From positions 1 to 15,615 of the forward strand of contig JBBQWZ010000067.1 in NCBI GenBank assembly GCA_038210135.1: a stretch of DNA of 15,615 bases, in the 5' to 3' direction. This DNA comes from JBBQWZ01 sp038210135. Lineage in GTDB: Bacteria > Acidobacteriota > Terriglobia > Bryobacterales > Bryobacteraceae. The notes beneath the pieces are model-generated. The model was given only the letters and a program-made list of their open reading frames with translations. It made no database searches and had not been told where the DNA came from. Made by a program: the position numbers and the translations under genes. Of this stretch, positions 1 through 8,668 are shown piece by piece (position 1 is the first letter of the stretch; every line of letters begins with the position of its first letter).

Positions 1-15
1 TACGCTCCGGGTTCA
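1..15 (+). repeat. Dispersed repeat family A, partial copy at window edge
   Basis: The first 15 bases (TACGCTCCGGGTTCA) match the right half of a unit found again at 2564-2663 (two tandem copies) and 8469-8496. The unit core reads GTCGCTTACGCTCCGGGTTC. Only the right half is inside the window. Confidence 0.7.
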
Positions 16-44
16 TGGCCGGAGTTTCTTGGGAGGAAGTTCGT

Positions 45-70
45 TGCACAGGCCGGAGGCCTATGCCACT
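45..70. repeat. 26-bp dispersed repeat with hairpin, copy 1
   Basis: An exact 26-base match to 6154-6179, where the same strand is read. Its centre is an inverted repeat, AGGCC-GGA-GGCCT, that can be extended outward with one imperfect pair. Here it lies in the leader of the first operon, 80 bases before the response-regulator start. The other copy lies between the sigma factor and the M28 peptidase genes. Confidence 0.8.
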
Positions 71-149
71 TGTAAACAATTCGTGAAATCTGGTTGATTG
101 GAACTTCGAGGTGGTGGGGCTCGACTAGAATTGAGGCTGCGTTCCAGCG

Positions 150-824
150 ATGCAAACAATTCTGGTGATCGACGATGACGACAGCCTGCGGGACACGATT
201 GGGCTGATGCTCGAGAAAGAGGGCTTTCGGCCGATCCTGGTTGCGGACGGTAAGACGGGCCTTCACGAAGCCTTGAATTCGAATCCGAATCTGATTCTGG
301 TGGACTTGCGGATGCCGGGTTTGAGCGGCGTGGATGTGTGCAAACGGGTTCGGGCGGCGGGCGTGCGGACTCCGCTGATCGTGCTGAGCGCGGTGGGCGA
401 TGAGTTCGACAAAGTGCTGCTGCTTGAAATCGGCGCGGACGATTACGTGGTGAAGCCGTTTGGCGCGCGGGAATTGTTGGCGCGAATCCGGGCGCTGCTG
501 CGCAGGGCGACTCCGGAGGCGAACGAGGTGTTGTCGTTCTCCGATGTTGAAGTCGATATTGAGCGGCGGATCGTGCGGCGTCACGGCGAAGAAGTGAAGA
601 TGACACGCGCGGAATTCAATTTGTTGGGTTTCTTTCTTCAAAATCCGGACCGGGCTTTGACGCGGGATGTGATTTTGAATTCGGTGTGGGGTTATGAGTC
701 GTTCCCGAACACGCGCACGGTGGATGCGCACGTGGTGCGGCTGCGGCAGAAGCTGGAGCCGGACGCGAATACGCCGCGGCATTTCGTGACGCTTCACGGC
801 GTGGGTTATCGCTTTATTCCGTAA
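150..824 (+). CDS. OmpR/PhoB-family response regulator (winged helix)
   Basis: A two-component transcription regulator of 224 residues, the usual length for the family. Residues 1-120 form a receiver domain with the acidic pocket D8-D10, the phospho-acceptor D52 in VDLRMPG, S80 and K102 in VVKPFGA. Residues ~125-224 form the OmpR/PhoB winged helix, with the characteristic ending TVDAHVVRLRQKLEP...GVGYRFIP, and would bind DNA as a phosphorylated dimer. The ATG at 150 has only a weak, distant GAGG at 133-136. Its stop overlaps the next ATG (TAATG). It is the first gene of an operon whose last gene (3351-5081) is a histidine kinase, its probable partner. Targets are unknown; the operon itself is the obvious candidate. 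Confidence 0.96.
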   Translation: MQTILVIDDDDSLRDTIGLMLEKEGFRPILVADGKTGLHEALNSNPNLILVDLRMPGLSGVDVCKRVRAAGVRTPLIVLSAVGDEFDKVLLLEIGADDYVVKPFGARELLARIRALLRRATPEANEVLSFSDVEVDIERRIVRRHGEEVKMTRAEFNLLGFFLQNPDRALTRDVILNSVWGYESFPNTRTVDAHVVRLRQKLEPDANTPRHFVTLHGVGYRFIP

Positions 825-1237
825 TGACACGACGCAACGTATTCCCGGAGCGGACGATCCTGGTGGTCGAGGATGCGGACGACTGCGCGGCCACGATCGA
901 AATCGCGATGCAGTCGGTGGACGGCATTGTGGTGCGGGTAGCGGGGTCGGCCGAGCAGGCTTTACGGCTACTCGAAGAGACTCACGTATCGGCGGTCGTT
1001 ACGGATCTGCACTTGCCGTCGATGGATGGACTGGAGTTGGTGGCGCGTCTGCGCGCGGACGCGAGGCACTCGAAGATTCCGATTGTAGTGATCAGCGGCG
1101 ATAGCGATCCGGCGACGCCGGCGCGGGCGGTACGTGCCGGTGCGAACGCGTTTTTCGCCAAGCCGTATTCGCCGGGCGCGGTGCGAAAGAAACTCGAAGA
1201 GCTGACTGGTTTGGGAGGTCCCGATGGTCCGAAGTAG
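824..1237 (+). CDS. Stand-alone receiver-domain (CheY-like) protein
   Basis: A 137-residue single-domain response regulator with no output domain. Visible receiver residues are the acidic pair E16/D17, phospho-acceptor D61 in VVTDLHLPSMDG, S91 in VVISGD and K113 in FFAKPYSPG. Its start codon overlaps the stop of the OmpR-type regulator by one base, and its end overlaps the porin gene by 14 bases, so translation is probably coupled. With no DNA-binding part it may act as a phosphate sink, as a phosphorelay intermediate, or on a protein partner. Having a full regulator and a bare receiver in tandem suggests that one kinase feeds two receivers. Which kinase does so cannot be read from the sequence. 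Confidence 0.93.
   Translation: MTRRNVFPERTILVVEDADDCAATIEIAMQSVDGIVVRVAGSAEQALRLLEETHVSAVVTDLHLPSMDGLELVARLRADARHSKIPIVVISGDSDPATPARAVRAGANAFFAKPYSPGAVRKKLEELTGLGGPDGPK
1213..1219 (+). promoter_or_regulatory. Ribosome binding site of the porin gene
   Basis: GGGAGGT lies 4 bases before the ATG at 1224 and inside the end of the preceding gene. It supports that start even though it makes the two genes overlap. It is the clearest Shine-Dalgarno sequence of the operon. Confidence 0.6.
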
Positions 1238-2555
1238 TGGGTGGTTAGCAATCATTGTGGCGGCGTTGCCGGTGGTGGCGGCCGGACAGGATCAGCCGGA
1301 CTGGAAGCAGGTGCTCGAACGATTGCAGCGGCTCGAGGAGCAGAATCGCGAATTGATCACAGAGGTCCGCGCGCTGCGGAAGCAGGTGGGCACGGGGACC
1401 GCGACGGCGGCGGACGCGCGAGTGGAGGAGCGGTTGGCGATCCAGGAAACGCGAGTCGAAGAACATCAGCAGTCGAAGGTCGAGTCGGAGAACCGGCTGC
1501 CGGTGACGTTGACGGGCACGGTGTTGTTCAACGCGTACATAAACGGCGTGAACGCGTCGGGGCAGAACACGGTGCTGGCGTCGACGACGCCGACGAACGC
1601 GGTGGCGGGCGGCTCGTTCCGGCAGACGGTGCTGGGCCTGAAATTCCAGGGTCCGACGGTGTTGGGCGGCGCGAAAGTGAGCGGATCGATCTTCATGGAT
1701 TTCTTTGGCGGCAGCGGAGGGACATTAAATCAGTTGTTCCGGTTGCGGGTGGCGACGGTGGATTTGGCGTGGAAGAACACGACGCTGAGCTTCGGGCAGG
1801 ATAAGCCGATTATTGCTCCGCGAGAGCCGGATTCATTGGCGCAAGTGGGCATTTCGCCGTTGACGGACGCGGGAAATTTATGGCTGTGGCAGCCGCAGGC
1901 GCGGGTGGAGCATCGTCTGCACTTCGGGGAAGCGGCGGGGTTGCGGGCGCAAGTGGGTGTATATCAGACGAGTGAATTCGGAACCGGGTTGAGCGCGGAG
2001 TATGGCGACCGGCTGGCACCTTCGCGGCCGGGACTCGAGGGGCGGCTCGAATTCTGGAAGAGCTTTGGAACGAACCGGCGGATTGAAATCGCGCCGGGAT
2101 TTCATGTAAGCGATACGCATGTGGCGGCGGCGAAGGCTCCGTCGCGGATCTATTCGGTGGACTGGCTGATCCGGCCGGCGGGGTGGTTTGACTTCACCGG
2201 GATGTTCTTTGAAGGCGAAAATGTCAGCGTGCTGGGCGCGCTGCGGCAGGGCGTGACGGCGTTCCCGTCGGGCGAATTCCGGGCGGTGAAGTCGTATGGC
2301 GGATGGGCGCAGGCGAGTTTCCACGCGACCAAGCGACTGACGTTCAATGCGTATGGCGGTCAGCAGGACGACCGCAATCGGGATCTGTTGCGGGGGTCGG
2401 TGGGGAAGAATCAGATGTATGCGGTCAACGCGATTTACCGGCTGGGATCGAACGTGTTGACGAGTTTTGAAGCGTCGCAGGTCCGCACGACGTATTTAGG
2501 AATTGGAACGCGGTTGAATCCTCATTATGATCTCGCGATTGCGTACTTATTTTAG
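1224..2555 (+). CDS. Outer-membrane beta-barrel porin with N-terminal coiled coil
   Basis: A 443-residue secreted protein. Residues 1-20 are a signal peptide (hydrophobic LAIIVAALPVVAA, probable cleavage after A20). Residues ~26-57 and ~66-87 are charged heptad-like coiled coil (VLERLQRLEEQNRELITEV). Residues ~92-443 alternate polar and apolar residues in strand-like blocks (for example VTLTGTVLFNAYING) and end in ...YDLAIAYLF. A C-terminal Phe is the usual barrel-assembly signal. This layout (signal peptide, coiled coil, barrel) resembles the DcaP-type trimeric porins, but I cannot confirm the family by eye. It would sit in the outer membrane with the coiled coil in the periplasm. It lies between the two regulators and a periplasmic copper protein, so import of a substrate or metal linked to that protein is plausible but unproven. 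Confidence 0.8.
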   Translation: MVRSSGWLAIIVAALPVVAAGQDQPDWKQVLERLQRLEEQNRELITEVRALRKQVGTGTATAADARVEERLAIQETRVEEHQQSKVESENRLPVTLTGTVLFNAYINGVNASGQNTVLASTTPTNAVAGGSFRQTVLGLKFQGPTVLGGAKVSGSIFMDFFGGSGGTLNQLFRLRVATVDLAWKNTTLSFGQDKPIIAPREPDSLAQVGISPLTDAGNLWLWQPQARVEHRLHFGEAAGLRAQVGVYQTSEFGTGLSAEYGDRLAPSRPGLEGRLEFWKSFGTNRRIEIAPGFHVSDTHVAAAKAPSRIYSVDWLIRPAGWFDFTGMFFEGENVSVLGALRQGVTAFPSGEFRAVKSYGGWAQASFHATKRLTFNAYGGQQDDRNRDLLRGSVGKNQMYAVNAIYRLGSNVLTSFEASQVRTTYLGIGTRLNPHYDLAIAYLF

Positions 2556-3354
2556 GGGGCTGTGGTCGTTGGGGGTCCCGTCGCTTACGCTCGGGGTTCA
2601 ATCCGGGCGGCAGCGGTCGTTGGGGGTCCCGTCGCTTACGCTCCGGGTTCAATCCGGGCGGCTGGCCGTGACAGTTCTTTTGCTGGCGGAGGTGTGCTTA
2701 GCGGGGAGTGTGCGCGGCACGGTGGAGTTGCGGGATTCGAAGGATCCGGCGGTGCGCAAGCGGCAGGATTATTCGAGCGTCGTAATTTCGCTTGAGCCGG
2801 TGGTGCCGGTGGCTATCGCGCCGCGGCGGGCCAGGATGGTGCAGAAGGACAAGACGTTTCTGCCGCACGTGCTGCCGATCGTGGTGGGGAGCACGGTCGA
2901 GTTTCCGAATGTGGATCCGATTTTTCACAGCGCATTTTCGAATTACAACGGACAGCTTTTCGATGTCGGATTGTATCCGCCGGGCACGTCGAAGAGCGTG
3001 CGGTTCGCGCGCCCCGGCGTGGTGCGGGTGTTCTGCAACATTCACGCGACGATGAGCGCGATTATCGCGGTGTTGGACACGCCGTACTTCGCGACGTCGG
3101 CGGCGGACGGGTCGTGGGAGATTGCGAATGTTCCCGCGGGCGAGTACACGGTGAAGGTTTTTCACGAGCGCTCGACGGCGGCCACGCTGGCGGCACTGAC
3201 GCGCAAGATCACGGTGAACGCGGAGCCGTTGGCGCTTCCGCCGATACAGATTTCCGAGAGCGGCTATTTGGCGATTCCGCACAAGAACAAATTCGGCAAG
3301 GAGTATGGCGAAACTCCCGACGATAAGAGCGTTTATCCCGCCGTGCGGAAGTGA
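2527..3354 (+). CDS. Periplasmic cupredoxin (type-1 copper) protein with C-terminal CarboxypepD_reg-like domain
   Basis: The 275-residue frame contains a plastocyanin-like fold at ~62-185 with a complete type-1 copper ligand set: H134 (FHSAFS), C170 and H173 (FCNIH) and M176. Residues ~190-235 look like a carboxypeptidase-regulatory beta-sandwich (DGSWEIANVPAGEYTVKVFHE). Similar proteins are often labelled methylamine utilization protein without proof. The hydrophobic segment VTVLLLAEVCLAG (48-60) is a probable export signal. The start is doubtful. The ATG at 2527 overlaps the porin by 29 bases, has no clear ribosome site and adds 47 residues, most of them translated from two in-frame copies of a dispersed repeat. 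A GTG at 2668 just after the repeats would give 228 residues, but with an uncharged n-region. The stop overlaps the kinase GTG. Likely role: periplasmic electron transfer or copper binding. Confidence 0.85.
   Translation: MISRLRTYFRGLWSLGVPSLTLGVQSGRQRSLGVPSLTLRVQSGRLAVTVLLLAEVCLAGSVRGTVELRDSKDPAVRKRQDYSSVVISLEPVVPVAIAPRRARMVQKDKTFLPHVLPIVVGSTVEFPNVDPIFHSAFSNYNGQLFDVGLYPPGTSKSVRFARPGVVRVFCNIHATMSAIIAVLDTPYFATSAADGSWEIANVPAGEYTVKVFHERSTAATLAALTRKITVNAEPLALPPIQISESGYLAIPHKNKFGKEYGETPDDKSVYPAVRK
2564..2663 (+). repeat. Tandem pair of family A repeats (51-bp period)
   Basis: Two consecutive units, 2564-2614 and 2615-2663, are nearly identical: TCGGGGTTC in the first against TCCGGGTTC in the second is the main core difference. 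Each holds GTCGCTTACGCTC followed by GGGTTCAATCCGGGCGG. The 51-base period is a multiple of three, so the overlapping cupredoxin frame reads each as a 17-residue unit (SLGVPSLTLGVQSGR / SLGVPSLTLRVQSGR). Other copies: 1-15 and 8447-8496. Confidence 0.9.
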
Positions 3355-5081
3355 AGCCGCGGAGTTTATCGAACGTGTCGCTGCTCTGGAAGATTTTATT
3401 CTCGACGTCGATCGCGATCACGGTGCTGTTCGCGGGCATTGGCTGGGTGGTGCAGGATCAGTTCGTGCGCATCGCGTCGGCGGGGCTCGAGGAAGAGGTC
3501 CACGCGAGTTTCCAAGCGTACAACTCACTTTGGGAAGCGCGGGCGCACGAGTTGGCTTCGGTGAGCCTGGTGCTGAGCAGGATGTCGGATGTGCGGGCGG
3601 CATTCAGCACGGCGGACGAGGCGACGATTCGCGACACGGCGGGTGAAATCTGGGAAAAGATTTCGCGGCGCGGCACGGTGTTTCTGGTAACGGATCCGAG
3701 AGGCGCGGTGCTCGCGGGATTGGGTGAGACGAACGGTCCGGCGATTCACGATGTGCCCGCGGTACGCGCGGCGGCGGCACGTTTTCCAAAACAGGCGACA
3801 GGGATTGCGTTGCAGGATGGACGGCTGTATCAACTGGCGATCACGCCGGTGTATGTGGCGGCGGCACAGGGTTCCGCGTTGCTGAATGTCTTAGTCGCGG
3901 GTGTCGAAGTGGACGCGGATCTGGCGCGGGAATTGAAAGAGGCGACAGGCGGCAGCGAGTTCGCGTTCACGATTGGCGGCGGCGCGGTGGCGTCGACACT
4001 CGATACGCAAGGCGCGCGCGAGGTCGGGCGGACGGAAGGCGGAAGCCGGTCGCAGGTGGTGATCGGGTCGACGGATTACGCGCAATTTGCGACTCCGCTA
4101 TTGGATATCGAGGGACGGCCGATCGGCGAGTTGCGGATTCTGCGGTCGTTCGACGCGGCGCGGCGGCGCATCGCGGCGATGCGATGGAACATTGTGTTCC
4201 TGTGGGCGCTGGCGGTGTTGATGGGGCTCGGGTTGACGTACATGCTGGCGCGGCGATTGCTGGCTCCGGTGCAGGCGCTGGATCAGGCGGCTTCAGAAAT
4301 CGGCCGCGGAAATTACGATGTGCGGGTGCATGTGACGAGCAAAGACGAGGTTGGGCGGTTGGCGGCCACGTTCAACGCGATGTGCGAATCGATTGGCGGC
4401 GCGCGGGAGGAACTGATCCGGCAGGAGCGCATTTCGACCATTGGGCGTTTATCGACGTCGATCATTCACGATTTGCGAAATCCGTTGGCGTCGATCTATG
4501 GCGGGTCCGAGATGTTGGTGGATGACGAGCTATCGCAGCCGCAGGTGAAACGGCTGGCGGGCAACATCTACAAGTCGTCGAGGCGGGTACAGGAATTGCT
4601 GCAGGAGTTGGCGGACGTGACGCGAGGCCAGGCACATGCTCGTGAAGTCTGCCGGTTGCGGGATGTGATCACGGCCGGATGCGAGACGTTGACGGCGTCG
4701 GCGGATTCGCGGCAGGTGACGATCGACGTCGAGGTGCCCGAGGCAATCGAGTTGCCGCTCGACCGGTCGCCGATGGAGCGGGTGTTCCAGAATCTGGTGG
4801 CGAACGCGATTGAGGCGATGCCGGAGGGCGGATCGATCCGCGTGACGGCGATGGCGCAGCCGGAGGGAGTGTTGGTTACGGTGGAGGACAACGGTCCGGG
4901 GGTTCCGGTGTCGATCGCGGCGCAGTTGTTCCAGCCGTTTGTGACGGCGGGAAAGAAGAATGGCACCGGCTTGGGGTTGGCGCTGTCGCGAAAGACGGTC
5001 CTCGACCACGGCGGGGATTTATGGATGGATCCGGCGTCGGCCGGCGGGGCGCGATTTTTTGTGCGGCTACCCGCGGGGTAG
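3351..5081 (+). CDS. Membrane sensor histidine kinase (periplasmic sensor, HAMP, HisKA, HATPase)
   Basis: A 576-residue kinase. Transmembrane segments lie at ~12-34 and ~279-299. They enclose a ~240-residue periplasmic sensor whose pattern (GTVFLVTDPRGAVLAG, LYQLAITPVY, VLVAGVEVD) suggests a Cache-type ligand domain. A HAMP linker follows at ~300-352. The dimerisation helix carries the phospho-acceptor H373 in HDLRNPL. The ATP-binding domain (~475-574) shows the N box (N481/N485), G1 box DNGPG (D513), F box (F530) and G2 box NGTGLGL (538-543). The GTG start overlaps the cupredoxin TGA. As the last gene of the operon it most likely phosphorylates the OmpR-type regulator and/or the bare receiver encoded first. 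The ligand is unknown; a signal linked to the periplasmic copper protein is one possibility. Confidence 0.95.
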   Translation: MKPRSLSNVSLLWKILFSTSIAITVLFAGIGWVVQDQFVRIASAGLEEEVHASFQAYNSLWEARAHELASVSLVLSRMSDVRAAFSTADEATIRDTAGEIWEKISRRGTVFLVTDPRGAVLAGLGETNGPAIHDVPAVRAAAARFPKQATGIALQDGRLYQLAITPVYVAAAQGSALLNVLVAGVEVDADLARELKEATGGSEFAFTIGGGAVASTLDTQGAREVGRTEGGSRSQVVIGSTDYAQFATPLLDIEGRPIGELRILRSFDAARRRIAAMRWNIVFLWALAVLMGLGLTYMLARRLLAPVQALDQAASEIGRGNYDVRVHVTSKDEVGRLAATFNAMCESIGGAREELIRQERISTIGRLSTSIIHDLRNPLASIYGGSEMLVDDELSQPQVKRLAGNIYKSSRRVQELLQELADVTRGQAHAREVCRLRDVITAGCETLTASADSRQVTIDVEVPEAIELPLDRSPMERVFQNLVANAIEAMPEGGSIRVTAMAQPEGVLVTVEDNGPGVPVSIAAQLFQPFVTAGKKNGTGLGLALSRKTVLDHGGDLWMDPASAGGARFFVRLPAG

Positions 5082-5112
5082 GTCGGTTTGGTGCGCAAGC
5101 CGTTCCGGTTTG

Positions 5113-5157
5113 GTCCGCTTCCGACGCGCTCCTTCGGAGCGCTTTGGTCGCGGCTAG
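5113..5157. repeat. Family B hairpin repeat, copy 1
   Basis: Left arm GTCCGCTTCCGAC, a hairpin GCGCTCC-TTC-GGAGCGC (5126-5142, seven perfect pairs), then right arm TTTGGTCGCGGCT. The arms are shared with 8522-8569 and 13801-13846 while the stem sequence differs. It sits 31 bases after the kinase stop in a convergent gap, so it could serve as a transcription end in either direction. Confidence 0.85.
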
Positions 5158-5184
5158 GATTTTGGTATGTGGAGACTTGCGCCA

Positions 5185-5299
5185 GACGTCCGCTCCCTTA
5201 CGGTCGCGGTTCGGTGCTGCTAAGACTTCGTCCGACGTCCGCTCCCTCACGGTCGCGGTTCGGTGCTGCAAAGAGGTCCATTCGCTTGCGGTCGGGGTC
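5185..5299. repeat. Family C tandem repeat (49-bp period, two and a half units)
   Basis: Units at 5185-5224 and 5234-5273 share GACGTCCGCTCCCT, then T or C, then ACGGTCGCGGTTCGGTGCTGC. A degenerate third unit follows (GTCCATTCGCTTGCGGTCGG, ~5276-5295). The outer pieces GTCCGCT and GGTCGCGG match the arms of family B, so C looks like B without its central hairpin. It fills the convergent gap between the kinase and the sigma factor. No gene is visible here. Confidence 0.85.
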
Positions 5300-5320
5300 A
5301 AACCCGGCGGGGTGGTGCTT

Positions 5321-6070
5321 TTATGCGAAGGCGGGGCGACGTCGGGCCATACGGGTGGGCTGCTTGGGTTCTTTGCGGAGGGACATGGGGCGGGCTTCCT
5401 GGTCCAATCCGCGCCAGGATTCCACCGATGCGGCCAGCTTGCGGCGGGCACTGACGATGAATGCCTTGGCTCCACTGCGATTGGTGAGGCCTAGTTCACG
5501 GGTGATGGCCTCAAGCGGTAGTTCGAGGCCAAAGTGAAGTAACATAACGCGGATTTCAGTGCTGGTAAGGATGCTGGTAATTAATTGCCAGCGAGTCTGG
5601 AAGGCTTGGCGGAGCTCTAATGTTTGATGGATTGCAGAAGATGCCGGGTCCGCCAAGCGGGCGGCGATGACCGGAGCGAGCTCGACGTGGTTATGCGCCC
5701 GGCGCTTCAAACTGTTTAAGCAGTGGTTGCGCGCTATGACGTAGATCCAGGTTGAGAAGCGAGAGTTTCCTTTGAAGGTATGAAAGCTGCGAAAGGCTTT
5801 CATAAAAATTTCCTGAGTGAGATCGAGGGCGGCTTCGTGGTCGCCGGTGTAGCGGAAGCTCCAATGGGCGATGCGGACGTGATGACGGCGGAAGAGCTCG
5901 TCGAAGAGCTCGCGGAAAGCGCCGGGTCCGGCACTAGCGTGATAGCGTTCGATCAGATCCTCGTCGGACATGTCCTCCATGCGGGGCCGTAGGAGTGGTT
6001 CCGCTTCGGAGCGGAGAAGGACGGCGGCGATTCCAGGTTCCGGTACGAGTTGGACTGAAGTTTGGATCAC
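5321..6070 (-). CDS. ECF-like RNA polymerase sigma factor (sigma-70 family)
   Basis: A 249-residue sigma factor with regions 2 and 4 only. Region 2 (~51-121) holds AALDLTQEIFMKAFRSF and the melting/-10 part FSTWIYVIARNHCLNSLKRR. Region 4 (~158-215) is less typical, with LTSTEIRVMLLHFGLELPLEAITRELG... and ending SGAKAFIVSARRKL. Residues 1-35 precede the usual family start, and a basic tail (RPMSLRKEPKQPTRMARRRP) follows region 4. The start used is GTG at 6070. ATG codons at 5980 and 5971, just before SDEDLIERYHA, fit the family start better and may be the true ones. No anti-sigma gene adjoins it: the neighbours are repeats and a peptidase in the same direction ~140 bases upstream. Its regulon cannot be read from the window. 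Confidence 0.9.
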   Translation of the reverse strand: MIQTSVQLVPEPGIAAVLLRSEAEPLLRPRMEDMSDEDLIERYHASAGPGAFRELFDELFRRHHVRIAHWSFRYTGDHEAALDLTQEIFMKAFRSFHTFKGNSRFSTWIYVIARNHCLNSLKRRAHNHVELAPVIAARLADPASSAIHQTLELRQAFQTRWQLITSILTSTEIRVMLLHFGLELPLEAITRELGLTNRSGAKAFIVSARRKLAASVESWRGLDQEARPMSLRKEPKQPTRMARRRPAFA

Positions 6071-6111
6071 ATAGATATTCTGCCGGTAAGGCGGGGGGAA
6101 GTCGTCGCTAA

Positions 6112-6131
6112 GTTGTAAAATCGTTGTAAAA
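6112..6131. promoter_or_regulatory. Direct repeat GTTGTAAAA x2, possible operator of the sigma gene
   Basis: GTTGTAAAA occurs at 6112-6120 and 6123-6131, an 11-base step or about one helical turn, 42-61 bases upstream of the sigma-factor GTG on the opposite strand. The block is A/T-rich in a GC-rich background. This fits a regulator or polymerase site, but no known box is recognised. Confidence 0.35.
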
Positions 6132-6153
6132 ATGCGAGGGGGGCTTATTTTAG

Positions 6154-6179
6154 TGCACAGGCCGGAGGCCTATGCCACT
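6154..6179. repeat. 26-bp dispersed repeat with hairpin, copy 2
   Basis: Identical to 45-70, with centre AGGCC-GGA-GGCCT. It lies 34 bases beyond the M28 peptidase stop codon on the minus strand and could form a stem-loop at the end of that transcript. Confidence 0.8.
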
Positions 6180-6212
6180 GGGGGCGTTTCGTGCGCGAGG
6201 CCCTTTCAGAAT

Positions 6213-8387
<2,175 letters not shown>

Positions 8388-8446
8388 TTCGGGTATGAGA
8401 AAGAGGGTAGCAGAGAGATTGTGATGAGTCGGGGTTCGGTGATGGG

Positions 8447-8496
8447 AGTCCGGTCGCTTACGACATAGAGTCCCGTCGCTTACGCTCCGGGTTCAG
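8447..8496 (+). repeat. Family A repeat, one partial and one full copy
   Basis: A degenerate piece (GTCCGGTCGCTTACGAC, ~8449-8465) is followed by a full core, GTCCCGTCGCTTACGCTCCG plus GGTTCAGG. It matches the tandem copies in the cupredoxin frame and the fragment at the window start. It lies about 60 bases upstream of the M28 peptidase start. Confidence 0.8.
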
Positions 8497-8521
8497 GATC
8501 GGACTCGGCGTTTTTGTGGGG

Positions 8522-8569
8522 GTCCGCTTCCGACGCAGCGCTTGCGCGCTGCTTTGGGCGCGGCTCGGA
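8522..8569. repeat. Family B hairpin repeat, copy 2
   Basis: GTCCGCTTCCGAC, then stem GCAGCGC, loop TTGC and stem GCGCTGC (8535-8552), then TTTGGGCGCGGCTCGGA. The flanks match the copies at 5113-5157 and 13801-13846. The seven-pair stem has its own sequence but remains perfectly paired. It lies in a divergent promoter region, so this copy is not simply a terminator between convergent genes. Confidence 0.85.
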
Positions 8570-8592
8570 TTGGGGCGGTGCGGACTCGAGGA

Positions 8593-8617
8593 TACACAAC
8601 CGTGTAGGGTTTCCTAC
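8593..8617. promoter_or_regulatory. Two overlapping dyads, candidate upstream activator site
   Basis: TACAC-AACC-GTGTA (8593-8606) and GTAGG-GTTT-CCTAC (8604-8617) are perfect five-pair dyads that share the bases GTA, so only one stem can form at a time. They lie about 75-115 bases upstream of the -24/-12 element, the usual distance for enhancer sites of NtrC-type activators. The binding role is inferred from position only. Confidence 0.35.
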
Positions 8618-8668
8618 CGAATACGGGAATATCCAGTGCACGGGCTGGCGCAAAACACTGTATTATCA

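Noticed and set aside
94..131. Sigma-70 promoter (TTGATT ... TAGAAT) before the first operon
   Set aside because: The boxes are 26 bases apart, far from the usual 16-18, and no better pair was found in 61-149.
61..606. 181-codon minus-strand frame opposite the OmpR-type regulator
   Set aside because: A Ser/Pro/Arg-rich translation without any motif, fully covered by a clear regulator gene on the other strand.
5185..5299. Regularly spaced repeats resembling a short CRISPR array
   Set aside because: The whole 49-base unit is repeated apart from a short linker, there are no unique spacers of constant length, the third unit is degenerate and no cas gene is present.
5088..5537. Open frames of ~150 codons crossing the gap after the kinase
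   Set aside because: They run through family B and C repeats and into the antisense of the sigma factor; no ribosome site and no domain.
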